Positions 7,643 to 14,400 of a stretch of DNA of 32,323 bases are shown here, piece by piece (positions within the stretch are counted from its first letter, which is position 1; every line of letters begins with the position of its first letter). The position numbers and the translations under genes were made by a program. A model generated the notes under the pieces. It worked only from the letters and a program-made list of their open reading frames with translations, was not told the DNA's origin and made no database searches. The stretch spans positions 102,004-134,326 of the forward strand of contig JAGNKX010000017.1 of assembly GCA_017999915.1 (NCBI GenBank), in the 5' to 3' direction. This stretch comes from Spirochaetota bacterium (lineage in GTDB: Bacteria > Spirochaetota > UBA4802 > UBA5550).

Positions 7643-7847
7643 GCCCCCCTGACCCCCGTAGGGGGCATGTAAGAAAATATCATGAAATTGCATCACTGTT
7701 GTTTAACTCTTCACCAAATTGATTCTTTGAATCATGTTTTCAGCCAGTGTGAATCGAAGAAAATATTATTAATGAGATACCTGATTTAATGGAAATTTTA
7801 AAAAAGTAAGTGAATTAATTCATGCCCCCTGCGGGGGTCAGGGGGCG
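7643..7847. repeat. Intergenic element B with near-perfect G/C-run inverted ends
   Basis: Left arm 7643-7669 and right arm 7821-7847 are 27-bp inverted repeats differing at only a few bases. Each contains its own small palindrome (CCCCCGTAGGGGG on the left). The AT-rich interior of about 150 bp has no gene. It is the structural twin of element A at 4092-4304, with similar size and end sequence but an unrelated interior. It fills the whole gap between the small membrane genes and lgt, and its right arm sits 15 bp before the lgt start. Confidence 0.65.
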
Positions 7848-7862
7848 CTAAGATGGAGATTC

Positions 7863-8660
7863 ATGCATCCGATACTATTCAAGCTGCAATGGATGGGAAA
7901 AGAAGTCGTCATCGGCACCTACGGGGTCATGATGGTCGCTGCCCTTGCATCGGGTGCCGCCCTGTCGCTCCTTGTCGCCCGAAAGCGCGGTTATGCTCCC
8001 TCGGAATTCGTCAATTACTGCATGGTCATTATGGCCGGCGTGATCATCGGCGCGCTACTGGCAGGATTTCTGCTTTTTCTTCCGGAACGGGCCGGCTCCG
8101 GCTACATTGATCATCCCACAGCCTGGGTGAGCTGGGGCGGCATCCTGGGCGGTATAGGTACTCTTCTATATATCAAGCATGCATGGCATGAAAGCTTTCT
8201 GAACCTCGCTGATATCATTACGCCGGGATACATGGTCGGTCTTGGCATCGGCAGGATCGGCTGCTTGTTCGCCGGATGCTGCTACGGCGTCCACGGGACG
8301 ACCTGTATCGCCGTGACCTTCACCGATCCCGTTGCTCCAGCCTCCGCCATGGTGCAGCCCCTGGTGCCGACACAGCTCATCAGCGCCGTTTTTCTGATCT
8401 GCGCAGGTCTGGTCCTGCTTCCCCTGGCGCTAAAGGGCGGGTTGAAGGGCTTCACCTTCTCGCTGTCGGCCATCATCTATTCCTGCTTTCGCTTTGCCAT
8501 CGAGTTCTGGCGCGACGATCCCCGCGTATTCATTGCGAACCTGTCGGACGGACAGGTTTTTTCGATCGGGTATTTTTTGATGGGGATGATGATTATGATT
8601 TATTTAATGAAATCTTCACGTTCTAGTCCTTTTTCCAAGTTGTGGAGGATGGAGAAATAG
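7863..8660 (+). CDS. lgt: Prolipoprotein diacylglyceryl transferase
   Basis: 265 residues, about seven transmembrane helices, inner membrane. Transfers diacylglycerol from phosphatidylglycerol to the lipobox Cys of prolipoproteins. GGAG lies 5 bases before ATG. Family marks are GLGIGRIGCLFAGCCYG (residues 126-142, essential Arg R131) and RFAIEFWRDDPR (R210, E214). It belongs to the GCCYG variant, in which Cys replaces the Asn/Glu of the E. coli-type GRIGNFxNGE loop. The usual HPTQLYE segment reads VPTQLIS, lacking the conserved His. The fold assignment is firm; strict orthology to E. coli Lgt is somewhat less so. Confidence 0.82.
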   Translation: MHPILFKLQWMGKEVVIGTYGVMMVAALASGAALSLLVARKRGYAPSEFVNYCMVIMAGVIIGALLAGFLLFLPERAGSGYIDHPTAWVSWGGILGGIGTLLYIKHAWHESFLNLADIITPGYMVGLGIGRIGCLFAGCCYGVHGTTCIAVTFTDPVAPASAMVQPLVPTQLISAVFLICAGLVLLPLALKGGLKGFTFSLSAIIYSCFRFAIEFWRDDPRVFIANLSDGQVFSIGYFLMGMMIMIYLMKSSRSSPFSKLWRMEK

Positions 8661-8666
8661 TTGTTA

Positions 8667-8793
8667 CCCTCACCCGCGCTCAGCGCACCCTCTCCCATTA
8701 AGCATGTAAAAAAGGAGAGGGTTCTGTTGCAAATTATTCTCCCCCTCTCCTTTCTGCTTTTTATAAATGGGAGAGGGGGCCGGGGGGTGAGGG
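8667..8793. repeat. Compound inverted repeat, CCCTCACCC/GGGTGAGGG type
   Basis: Outer arms CCCTCACCC (8667-8675) and GGGTGAGGG (8785-8793), and next arms CCCTCTCCCATT (8688-8699) and AATGGGAGAGGG (8766-8777), are exact complements. Inner half-copies GGAGAGGG (8714-8721) and CCCCCTCTCC (8741-8750) allow alternative hairpins. It resembles a dispersed repeat common in many bacterial genomes and probably also ends lgt transcription. Confidence 0.7.
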
Positions 8794-8866
8794 CAGAAGA
8801 CCCTGGAAGAATATTAATGATTTGACACCACGCCTCGGAACGCTACAATATGCGACATAATTGCCC

Positions 8867-9862
8867 ATGAAACGCGTTCTCCTTATCACATCAAAGAACC
8901 ACCTCTACCGGGAGGCCCTCGTAAAAAGGGGATACACGGTGGTCGAATACAATCTCCCGGTGTCGGCCGGCGCCATCAGGGAAATCGAAGATCTGCCCTC
9001 ATGCGTCGCGTCAATAACCGAAGTGATGGACGGGAGCGTTGAGAACAGGAGGGACCTGTACCGGGCCCTCAAGGCCAGGGGACAGATCATATGCTGCGCA
9101 GGATCAACGGCCCTGTCCGACGATATGAAATCCTTTCTGCTGGACCATGGCATATCCGATGTTTTGACCGGGCAGAGCGAGAGCCGCCTTGTTCCCTATC
9201 TCGCTATAATCGGCGACGGGGCGGACAAAGCGGCCGGATCCTTTATAATCCTTGATGACGACGGAGCCGACAGGGACGTGCTCCACGCCATCGTGGCCCG
9301 TTTCGGGTACCATGTCGTCTTCGTTAAAACCGCGGAGGATCTTCTGGCAAAAGCGATGGAGCCGGGAGTCAGTTTCATCCTGGTCAACCTCGGCGCGAGG
9401 ACCCTCGATCTCAACGGCATGGTGCGCAGGTATTATGGGAACAGCGCGGTCCGGAGCATCCCGGTCCTCGCCTATAAGGACATGAGGGAGGGGGTCTTTG
9501 TCCATGAGCTGGTGGGCGGCCTGAACAGGCTCACCAGGTATATCCTGAGCAGGGAAGAGCTGTTCAGCCTGCTGGTGGACCTCCTCTACAGGAAAGAGGT
9601 GATACCCCTTGTGGCGGCCCTGAGGAACCTGACTGATTTTGACGCCAATGTCTGCTATGACACCGAGACGCTGAGCCAGGCCTTTTTCCAGTGCGAAAAG
9701 AACATATTCGGGCAGAAGGACCTGCAGGATGATGATACCCTGGCGATGATGATGAAGTCGGTGCAGGGATTGAACAGGGTGATACTGAAGGCGGAGGGCC
9801 TTAAATGGCTCAGGATGAACATCAGCCGGAAGGACATCAATACTGCGGGAAGGGAGGGATGA
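8867..9862 (+). CDS. Protein with degenerate receiver-like domains
   Basis: 331 residues from ATG 8867 (a TTG two codons earlier is possible; no clear ribosome site). Residues 3-105 look like a Rossmann/receiver-like alpha-beta unit. Residues about 123-240 resemble a response-regulator receiver: FIILDDDGADRDVLHAIV at the acidic pocket, then FILVNLGAR where a phosphorylatable Asp would be expected, then VRSIPVLAYKD. The Asp-to-Asn change suggests a pseudo-receiver that cannot be phosphorylated. The rest (about 245-331) is helical with no DNA-binding or enzymatic motif visible. It may be a scaffold or sensor, but the partner is unknown. The 3' end overlaps the convergent cytochrome gene by 26 bp. 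Confidence 0.7.
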   Translation: MKRVLLITSKNHLYREALVKRGYTVVEYNLPVSAGAIREIEDLPSCVASITEVMDGSVENRRDLYRALKARGQIICCAGSTALSDDMKSFLLDHGISDVLTGQSESRLVPYLAIIGDGADKAAGSFIILDDDGADRDVLHAIVARFGYHVVFVKTAEDLLAKAMEPGVSFILVNLGARTLDLNGMVRRYYGNSAVRSIPVLAYKDMREGVFVHELVGGLNRLTRYILSREELFSLLVDLLYRKEVIPLVAALRNLTDFDANVCYDTETLSQAFFQCEKNIFGQKDLQDDDTLAMMMKSVQGLNRVILKAEGLKWLRMNISRKDINTAGREG

Positions 9863-10472
9863 GGTCGTGTCCCATGTCAAGGGTTCCCTTCTTCATCGTT
9901 GAAATTACCTGCAGTGAGATGGATTGCCGATAGATCTCCTTCGACTCCGCGGGGAAACAGGGACGTTTGACGCTATGGCACCTGAGGCAGAGCTTTTCCC
10001 GTTTCTTGATGTTTTTTATTCCCAGGATCGGATACATGCCGTTTTTCAGGGCCGTTTCATAGGCCGATTGCCTGTCAACGGTGTCCACGTGATTGGCGAA
10101 TTCATGGTAGCCGCTGCCCGGTCCATGACAGGCTTCGCACCCGACGCCTTCTTCCCTGGTTATCCGGTGGCGGCCTCCGCCGGTAGTATGGCATTTCAGG
10201 CATGCCCGGTCTTCATGGGGCTTGTCGATCGATAGCTTCTTCCCCAGCGCAATGGCGGATTCGGACCTCAGCGTGGCGAAGGCCTTCGCGTGGGGTGTCC
10301 GCAGCCACTTGCTGTGCTGGTCCCCTATGGCTTCGGCCCCGTGGCACGCGGCGCAGGCCTCATTGCCGACATAGGAGCGCTTTTCCTTTTTTGAGGATAG
10401 CGGGGGAGATGCGGCCATGATCAATAAGACCGCGCACAGGAAAAATGAAATTGCTGCGTACCGATTATTCAT
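9837..10472 (-). CDS. Periplasmic four-haem c-type cytochrome
   Basis: 211 residues from ATG 10472 (an in-frame TTG at 10481 is an alternative; no strong ribosome site). The N-terminal signal peptide is MNNRYAAISFFLCAVLLIMA followed by AS. Four CxxCH haem sites are visible: EACAACHG, RACLKCHT, GCEACHG and LCLRCHS. The first is followed by a segment (QHSKWLRTPHAKAFATL) typical of cytochrome c554-like multihaem proteins; GPGSGYHEFANH sits after the third. It is expected in the periplasm as an electron carrier in anaerobic or mixed respiration. No haem-lyase or reductase partner is in the window. It converges with the receiver-like gene and overlaps it tail to tail. Confidence 0.88.
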   Translation of the reverse strand: MNNRYAAISFFLCAVLLIMAASPPLSSKKEKRSYVGNEACAACHGAEAIGDQHSKWLRTPHAKAFATLRSESAIALGKKLSIDKPHEDRACLKCHTTGGGRHRITREEGVGCEACHGPGSGYHEFANHVDTVDRQSAYETALKNGMYPILGIKNIKKREKLCLRCHSVKRPCFPAESKEIYRQSISLQVISTMKKGTLDMGHDLIPPFPQY

Positions 10473-10609
10473 GGAGGCCAATACCCGTTTATTAATGAAA
10501 GAAATATTTCATAATGTGAACCCGTGGTCAAGAAATAATATCCATGACAAGGAAAAAAGGTCATCTGGCAGCAGTCGTAAATTAGGGGCATGGGCCATCC
10601 CGCTCGCCG

Positions 10610-10690
10610 CCTCGTGCCTCGACAGTTCGACAGGCTTGTCCTGAGCGAAGTCGAAGGGCTCACTGCACCGCTCCGCTCGGCAAACGAGGC
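10610..10690. repeat. REP-like nested palindrome
   Basis: Inner hairpin: TTCGAC (10626-10631) pairs with GTCGAA (10650-10655), and within it CAGG pairs with CCTG. An outer pairing GCCTCGT/ACGAGGC encloses it. The core resembles a palindromic motif (TTCGACAGGC...GCGAAGTCGAA) that recurs as dispersed repeats in many bacterial genomes. Confidence 0.6.
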
Positions 10691-10752
10691 TTTTTCGGTG
10701 CTTCATGTTACCAGCGTCCTTTACGTAATGCGGCAATGACCGTAAAATATTA

Positions 10753-10781
10753 TTGACATTATCCATGGAAATGAATACACA
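10753..10781 (+). promoter_or_regulatory. Possible promoter for the MshEN-like gene
   Basis: TTGACA (10753-10758), 17-bp spacer, weak -10 TACACA (10776-10781). The -35 match is perfect but the -10 is poor. Confidence 0.35.
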
Positions 10782-10804
10782 TTAATAAGAAGTGGAGGAA
10801 TCGC

Positions 10805-11092
10805 GTGACTTCAAAGGAATCGCACAAAGAGATGAAGAGGGTCGGCGAGTTTCTTGTAGAAAACAAGATCATCACCATTGCTCAACTCAAAGAAGCCCTG
10901 GAATTGCAAAAAGACAATAAAGAGCGGCTCATCGGGGAGATCCTGGTGACCCTTGGATATCTTACGAAGGAAGACCTGGTCATGGCCCTGGAAATGTACA
11001 TTGTGGATTCGGACGTGAATCCCTCCCATGTGGATGAATGGCTGGACCAGGATGAAGTCGACATGATCATAGAACGCATGAAGGAGAAGTAG
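10805..11092 (+). CDS. Stand-alone MshEN (GspE N-terminal)-like small protein
   Basis: 95 residues from GTG 10805; GGAGG at 10794-10798 is 6 bases upstream. The segment RVGEFLVENKIITIAQLKEAL followed by IGEILVTLGYLTKEDLVMAL is the repeated helix pattern of MshEN/T2SSE N-terminal domains. In some type II secretion and pilus ATPases this domain binds cyclic di-GMP. Here it stands alone, without the ATPase, and ends in an acidic helix (DEWLDQDEVDMIIERMKEK). A regulatory or c-di-GMP-linked role is an inference; the RLxGxxL-type ligand motif is only partly recognisable (ERLIGEIL). Confidence 0.75.
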   Translation: MTSKESHKEMKRVGEFLVENKIITIAQLKEALELQKDNKERLIGEILVTLGYLTKEDLVMALEMYIVDSDVNPSHVDEWLDQDEVDMIIERMKEK

Positions 11093-11150
11093 CCTATACA
11101 AATTAATAAAGTTCTTGACAAAGGGCTTATATTATTCAGAAAATGCCCGC

Positions 11151-11567
11151 ATGATTGAATTTGAAGATAAAATATGCTTCGGTTGCGGCCCCGATAACGA
11201 GAAGGGCCTGAGGCTGCAGCTGGAATTTGATGATGACACAAAGACCGCTTTTGGACAATACACGGCTCACGAGCTTCTTGAAGGACCGCCTAACATAATA
11301 CATGCCGGCGTCATAGCCGCCATCCTTGATGAGACGATGATAACCGTAAACAAGTACCTGGAGACGATAGCACTGACGAGCGAACTGACCGTGCGATATC
11401 TGCAGCCCGCCTTTGTCGGAGAGAATCTGTATATCCGGGGCTGGTATGTGAAAAAGAGCAAGCGCGTCATAGAGAACAGGGCCGAGATCGAAAATGAAAT
11501 GGGAAAGATCGTGGCCAGGGCGAAAGGCAAATATATAGAGTACGACGAGATACCCCAGCCGGATTAA
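11151..11567 (+). CDS. PaaI-family hotdog-fold thioesterase
   Basis: 138 residues from ATG 11151 (a TTG at 11115 in frame would add 12 residues). It begins with IEFEDKICFGCGPDNEKGLRL, typical of the PaaI/YbgC-like group with a short Cys motif. The hotdog core is HAGVIAAILDETMITV (catalytic-region acidic residue in LDE), then TSELTVRYLQPAFVGENLYIRG. It is predicted to hydrolyse acyl-CoA thioesters; the substrate is unknown. No clear ribosome site is seen, and the gap to the MshEN-like gene is only 58 bp, so the two may be cotranscribed. Confidence 0.83.
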   Translation: MIEFEDKICFGCGPDNEKGLRLQLEFDDDTKTAFGQYTAHELLEGPPNIIHAGVIAAILDETMITVNKYLETIALTSELTVRYLQPAFVGENLYIRGWYVKKSKRVIENRAEIENEMGKIVARAKGKYIEYDEIPQPD

Positions 11568-11589
11568 TTTTTCCCCGAAATACATAAAA

Positions 11590-11673
11590 GCCGAAGTGGT
11601 GAAACTGGTAGACGCAGCGGACTCAAAATCCGCCGGAGGCAACTCCATGAGGGTTCGATTCCCTCCTTCGGCA
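11590..11673 (+). tRNA. tRNA-Leu (CAA)
   Basis: Acceptor stem GCCGAAG pairs with CTTCGGC, discriminator A at 11673, no encoded CCA. Anticodon stem GCGGA/TCCGC encloses loop CTCAAAA, giving anticodon CAA (reads UUG). The long variable arm (GGAG/CTCC) and T-arm GGGTTCGATTCCC identify a class II leucine tRNA of 84 nt. Confidence 0.95.
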
Positions 11674-11681
11674 CAATTCCG

Positions 11682-11783
11682 TTGCCGCGAATAAAAAAGA
11701 ACAGAGCCGTAAAAGAGGAGTGTGTGGGAATTTAGTTTGTGGTGTTTTGTTGGGGCAGCTCTGTTCCTTTTTATTCGCGGCAA
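11682..11783. repeat. Long inverted repeat next to tRNA-Leu
   Basis: 25-bp arms 11682-11706 and 11759-11783 match with one mismatch (starting TTGCCGCGAATAAAAA on the left) around a 52-bp loop. The right arm contains a T-run, so it may terminate the tRNA transcript. Its length and sequence also suit a small palindromic mobile element beside a tRNA gene. Confidence 0.7.
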
Positions 11784-11830
11784 TTTCGGTTGTGCTTTGT
11801 ATGCGGTTCATAAGGGCAGATCCGTTTGTA

Positions 11831-12100
11831 TTAATAGCCGCTTATCGTATCATGGCGGTACGCTCCCCATTCGATTCCCGGGATATAATCTGTCACGACA
11901 GTACCGTTGAAGGTCCTGAGTATGGAATCGGCCGCACTGAGGGGATCGTTCCCCATGCGGGGGATGATTTTCCTTTTTGAAATTCGTTCTTGTTGTAAAT
12001 CAGCATAAATCCTTTGCTGCTTATCTGAATGAGGGTTTCGATTACCCGTGTTAATATTGGCTTGTACGGCGGTATTAGATTTGTATGCATATGGGTTCAT
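11831..12100 (-). CDS. Hypothetical 89-residue protein
   Basis: ATG 12100 is preceded by AGGGGAAG about 7 bases upstream and lies 21 bp after the stop of the zinc-ribbon gene on the same strand, as in an operon. The protein is polar (MNPYAYKSNTAVQANIN start, a Gln/Arg/Lys-rich middle, WGAYRHDTISGY end), with no signal peptide, membrane helix or motif I recognise. Competing plus-strand frames over the same bases lack ribosome sites and look worse. It may be real only because of its position; I am not sure. Confidence 0.42.
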   Translation of the reverse strand: MNPYAYKSNTAVQANINTGNRNPHSDKQQRIYADLQQERISKRKIIPRMGNDPLSAADSILRTFNGTVVTDYIPGIEWGAYRHDTISGY

Positions 12101-12121
12101 GGCATGGCTTCCCCTGTATGG

Positions 12122-12226
12122 TTATAGTGAACAGAGAGAAAATCCGCAATACCGGCAGAAGAAACAACCGGAGTCGGGGATCAGAATTGAGCCGCAGTCG
12201 GGGCAGAATTTTATTTTTAAGAACAT
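12122..12226 (-). CDS. 34-residue zinc-ribbon protein (RPOL9/RpoM-like)
   Basis: A very short gene with a perfect GGAGG (12240-12236) 9 bases before ATG 12226. It encodes MFLKIKFCPDCGSILIPDSG followed by CFFCRYCGFSLCSL and a TAA stop. The knuckles FCPDCGSILIP and FCRYCGF are the N-terminal zinc ribbon seen in archaeal/eukaryotic RNA polymerase subunit M/Rpb9 and in assorted small bacterial proteins. A good promoter with a dyad lies just upstream. A metal-binding or nucleic-acid-binding role is an inference from the fold. The downstream 89-residue frame is a possible partner. Confidence 0.72.
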   Translation of the reverse strand: MFLKIKFCPDCGSILIPDSGCFFCRYCGFSLCSL

Positions 12227-12260
12227 TCATGAAGACCTCCATTTATCACTACATGTGTAT

Positions 12261-12289
12261 ACTATAATTATGTATAGTGGTTTTTTCAA
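12261..12289 (-). promoter_or_regulatory. Promoter with palindrome for the zinc-ribbon gene
   Basis: Minus strand: TTGAAA (12289-12284), 17-bp spacer, TATAGT (12266-12261). The -10 is one arm of the dyad ACTATA-N6-TATAGT (12261-12278), which could be an operator. Confidence 0.5.
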
Positions 12290-12399
12290 CTATTTTTTCC
12301 GGGAAATTTTAAAAAAATTAAAAAAGATGTATTGATGGGAAGAGACGCATTATTTAAAAGGTCAATGACGTAACTAAATAATAAAAAAGTCTCCATAGA

Positions 12400-12428
12400 T
12401 TGAATGTTGGAGAAGATAGTAGTATATT
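12400..12428 (+). promoter_or_regulatory. Putative promoter of the ClpX-like gene
   Basis: TTGAAT (12400-12405), 17-bp spacer, TATATT (12423-12428). The leader to ATG 12504 would be about 70 nt. Confidence 0.5.
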
Positions 12429-12503
12429 AGATTAGTTTATTTAGCAATGAAAATAAGACTGTAAATCAGGGTCACCATTATACAAGTTTTACGAGGACAG
12501 AAT

Positions 12504-13985
12504 ATGACAAAACCCGCATTTGATCCGGAAAAAAGCATAGAAGAGATTCTTAACCTTGAATCGGAGGAGGCTCAGCCCAATGCCGAGACCGTGGGCGAAA
12601 AGGCCGGGGTATCCGGAAAGAAAACATCCGATTTCAATTTCAATATCAAGCCCGAGGAGCTGGAGAGCTTCCTGAACCAGTATGTAGTCGGACAGGAGGA
12701 AACCATCGAGGTCATAGCGACCAAGGTGTGCACCCACTTCAACCGCATGAACCTCGAGAACAAGATCCCCCAGAAGGAGCGCCTCGTGGGCAACATCAAG
12801 AGCAATATGCTCCTCATAGGGCCCACCGGCGTCGGCAAAACGTACATTGTGAAGCTCATCGCGAAAAAGATCGGCGTTCCCTTCGTCAAGGCCGACGCGA
12901 CCAAGTTCAGCGAGACCGGTTATGTCGGCGGCGACGTGGAAGACCTGGTGCGGGAGCTGGTGCATGAGGCTGACGGCGATATCAGGAGGGCCGAGTACGG
13001 CATCATCTATCTGGATGAGATAGACAAGATCGCGTCAACGGGACACATGTACGGCCCCGACGTGTCGCGCAGCGGCGTCCAGCGCAATTTGCTGAAGCTC
13101 ATGGAAGAGGCGGAGGTGGACCTGAAAACGCCCCATGACCTGGCGTCGCAGGTCGAGGCCGCCATGGAGGCGCAGCGGACCGGCAAGGTGTCGCGGCAGA
13201 AGATCAACACGAGGAACATCCTCTTCATCGTGTCAGGGGCCTTCAGCGGCCTCGAAGAGATGATCAACAAGCGGCTCAACAAGCAGTCCATCGGCTTCGA
13301 AAAAACGAAGATCGGCGGCGAGGACCGCCAGGACATCCTCAAAAAGGTGAAGACCGAGGACCTGATCGAGTTCGGCTTCGAATCGGAGTTCGTCGGCCGG
13401 CTCCCGGTATACGTGGTGCTCAACAGCCTGGACGAGGATGGGCTCTACAAGATTTTAAAAAACAAGTACAGCACCGTCGTTCTGGGAAAGAAGATGGACT
13501 TCCGGTCCTACGGGATCGAGCTCGGCTTTTCCGACGAGGCCCTCCGACTCCTCGCGGCCAAGGCCCACAGCGAAAAGACCGGCGCCAGGGGCCTTCTGAG
13601 CGTTTTCGAAAAAGTGCTGATCAAGTTCGAGAAAAGCCTTCCCTCGACAAATATTAAGAAGCTCATGGTGGACAGGAGGGTCGTCGAAACCCCGGGAGAA
13701 GTCCTTAAAGATCTGCTGATTGAGGACGGCATACAGAGCTTCCAGAAGGACTTCCTTGTGGAGCATGGTATTTACCTCGATTTTGAAAAGGAGGCCATTG
13801 AAAAGATCCAGGAGATGGCCGGAGAACGGCTCAAGAGCATCAAGCAGCTCTGCAATGAGCTGTTCCATGATTATTATCATGGCCTTCGACTGGTGAAGCT
13901 CGAGCATTTTACCATTCCCCGGGAAGCGGTTGACAGGCCGGATGAGTATCTCAATGCCTTTATTAAGGAAAACTATCACAAATAA
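12504..13985 (+). CDS. ClpX-like AAA+ unfoldase lacking the zinc-binding domain
   Basis: 493 residues; GAGG is 7 bases before ATG. AAA+ motifs: Walker A GPTGVGKT (106-113), pore loop GYVGGDV (139-145; GYVGEDV in ClpX), Walker B IIYLDE (167-172), Arg finger in EFVGRLPV, sensor 2 GARGL (361-364 region). The IGF tripeptide at 263-265 is in the place of the ClpP-docking loop. The N-terminal ClpX zinc domain (four Cys) is absent; residues 1-50 are acidic and probably disordered. The C-terminus extends about 70 residues beyond normal ClpX. It probably unfolds proteins, perhaps for ClpP, but with different adaptors. No clpP is adjacent. It is a ClpX paralogue rather than clpX itself. Confidence 0.87.
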   Translation: MTKPAFDPEKSIEEILNLESEEAQPNAETVGEKAGVSGKKTSDFNFNIKPEELESFLNQYVVGQEETIEVIATKVCTHFNRMNLENKIPQKERLVGNIKSNMLLIGPTGVGKTYIVKLIAKKIGVPFVKADATKFSETGYVGGDVEDLVRELVHEADGDIRRAEYGIIYLDEIDKIASTGHMYGPDVSRSGVQRNLLKLMEEAEVDLKTPHDLASQVEAAMEAQRTGKVSRQKINTRNILFIVSGAFSGLEEMINKRLNKQSIGFEKTKIGGEDRQDILKKVKTEDLIEFGFESEFVGRLPVYVVLNSLDEDGLYKILKNKYSTVVLGKKMDFRSYGIELGFSDEALRLLAAKAHSEKTGARGLLSVFEKVLIKFEKSLPSTNIKKLMVDRRVVETPGEVLKDLLIEDGIQSFQKDFLVEHGIYLDFEKEAIEKIQEMAGERLKSIKQLCNELFHDYYHGLRLVKLEHFTIPREAVDRPDEYLNAFIKENYHK

Positions 13986-14017
13986 AGTTCGACGGCGATC
14001 TCGCAGGGCATAAAAAA

Positions 14018-14050
14018 ACCCGCCTCCGTCGCCGGAGGCGGGTTTTTTTT
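14018..14050. terminator. Strong bidirectional rho-independent terminator
   Basis: 11-bp GC-rich stem (14018-14028 with 14033-14043, loop TCGC) preceded by an A-run and followed by a T-run. It serves both the ClpX-like gene (plus) and the convergent ferredoxin gene (minus). Confidence 0.92.
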
Positions 14051-14066
14051 CATGGGATGATGCGGT

Positions 14067-14237
14067 TTACGCCGGTGATATCGCGTCAACCGGGCATACG
14101 GCAGCGCAGGCGCCGCAGTCGGTGCAGGCGTCGGCGTCGATCACTCTTTTGTCGCCCTTTTCGCTTATCGCTTCAACCGGGCATTCCGATTCACAGGCGC
14201 CGCAGTTCGTGCATTCATCGCTGATAACATGAGCCAT
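14067..14237 (-). CDS. 2[4Fe-4S] ferredoxin
   Basis: 56 residues; GGAGG is 7 bases before ATG 14237. Two CxxCxxCxxxCP cluster motifs, CTNCGACESECPVEAI and CTDCGACAAVCPVDAI, make it a clostridial-type dicluster ferredoxin carrying low-potential electrons in the cytosol. Symmetric halves show the usual internal duplication. It is a single gene ended by the strong terminator shared with the ClpX-like gene. Such ferredoxins fit an anaerobic or facultative metabolism. Confidence 0.95.
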   Translation of the reverse strand: MAHVISDECTNCGACESECPVEAISEKGDKRVIDADACTDCGACAAVCPVDAISPA

Positions 14238-14400
14238 TTGACAGCCTCCTTTTTTTTCATGTGGGGAGAACCTTGGAACAAACCGTCGGGGATGTCAACT
14301 TTAATAGTCCGTACGGTAAAAATTTTTTTTAAGCAGCGGAGTTATGTCATTCAGGAGTTGCCGGGGAGGTGCCGAATAATAGACTGTCGAGGTTACATCA

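Larger units (their letters stand above)
10473..10804. other. Gene-less gap with REP-like palindromes
   Basis: Divergent intergenic space between the cytochrome and MshEN-like genes. Its core (10593-10690) is a palindromic repeat and the right part holds a probable promoter. I see no coding potential. Confidence 0.6.

Noticed and set aside
9104-9880. Minus-strand frame of 258 codons
   Set aside because: Antisense shadow of the receiver-like gene; no recognisable domain.
11136-11783. Minus-strand frame of 215 codons
   Set aside because: It runs across the tRNA-Leu gene and antisense to the thioesterase gene.
11720-11980. Plus-strand frame after the tRNA with hydrophobic start
   Set aside because: It begins in the loop of the inverted repeat, without a ribosome site, and opposes the better-supported minus-strand frame.
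12048-12335. Plus-strand frame of 95 codons
   Set aside because: It is antisense to the zinc-ribbon gene, which has a perfect ribosome site and cysteine motif.
13455-13979. Minus-strand frame of 174 codons
   Set aside because: Antisense shadow of the ClpX-like gene.
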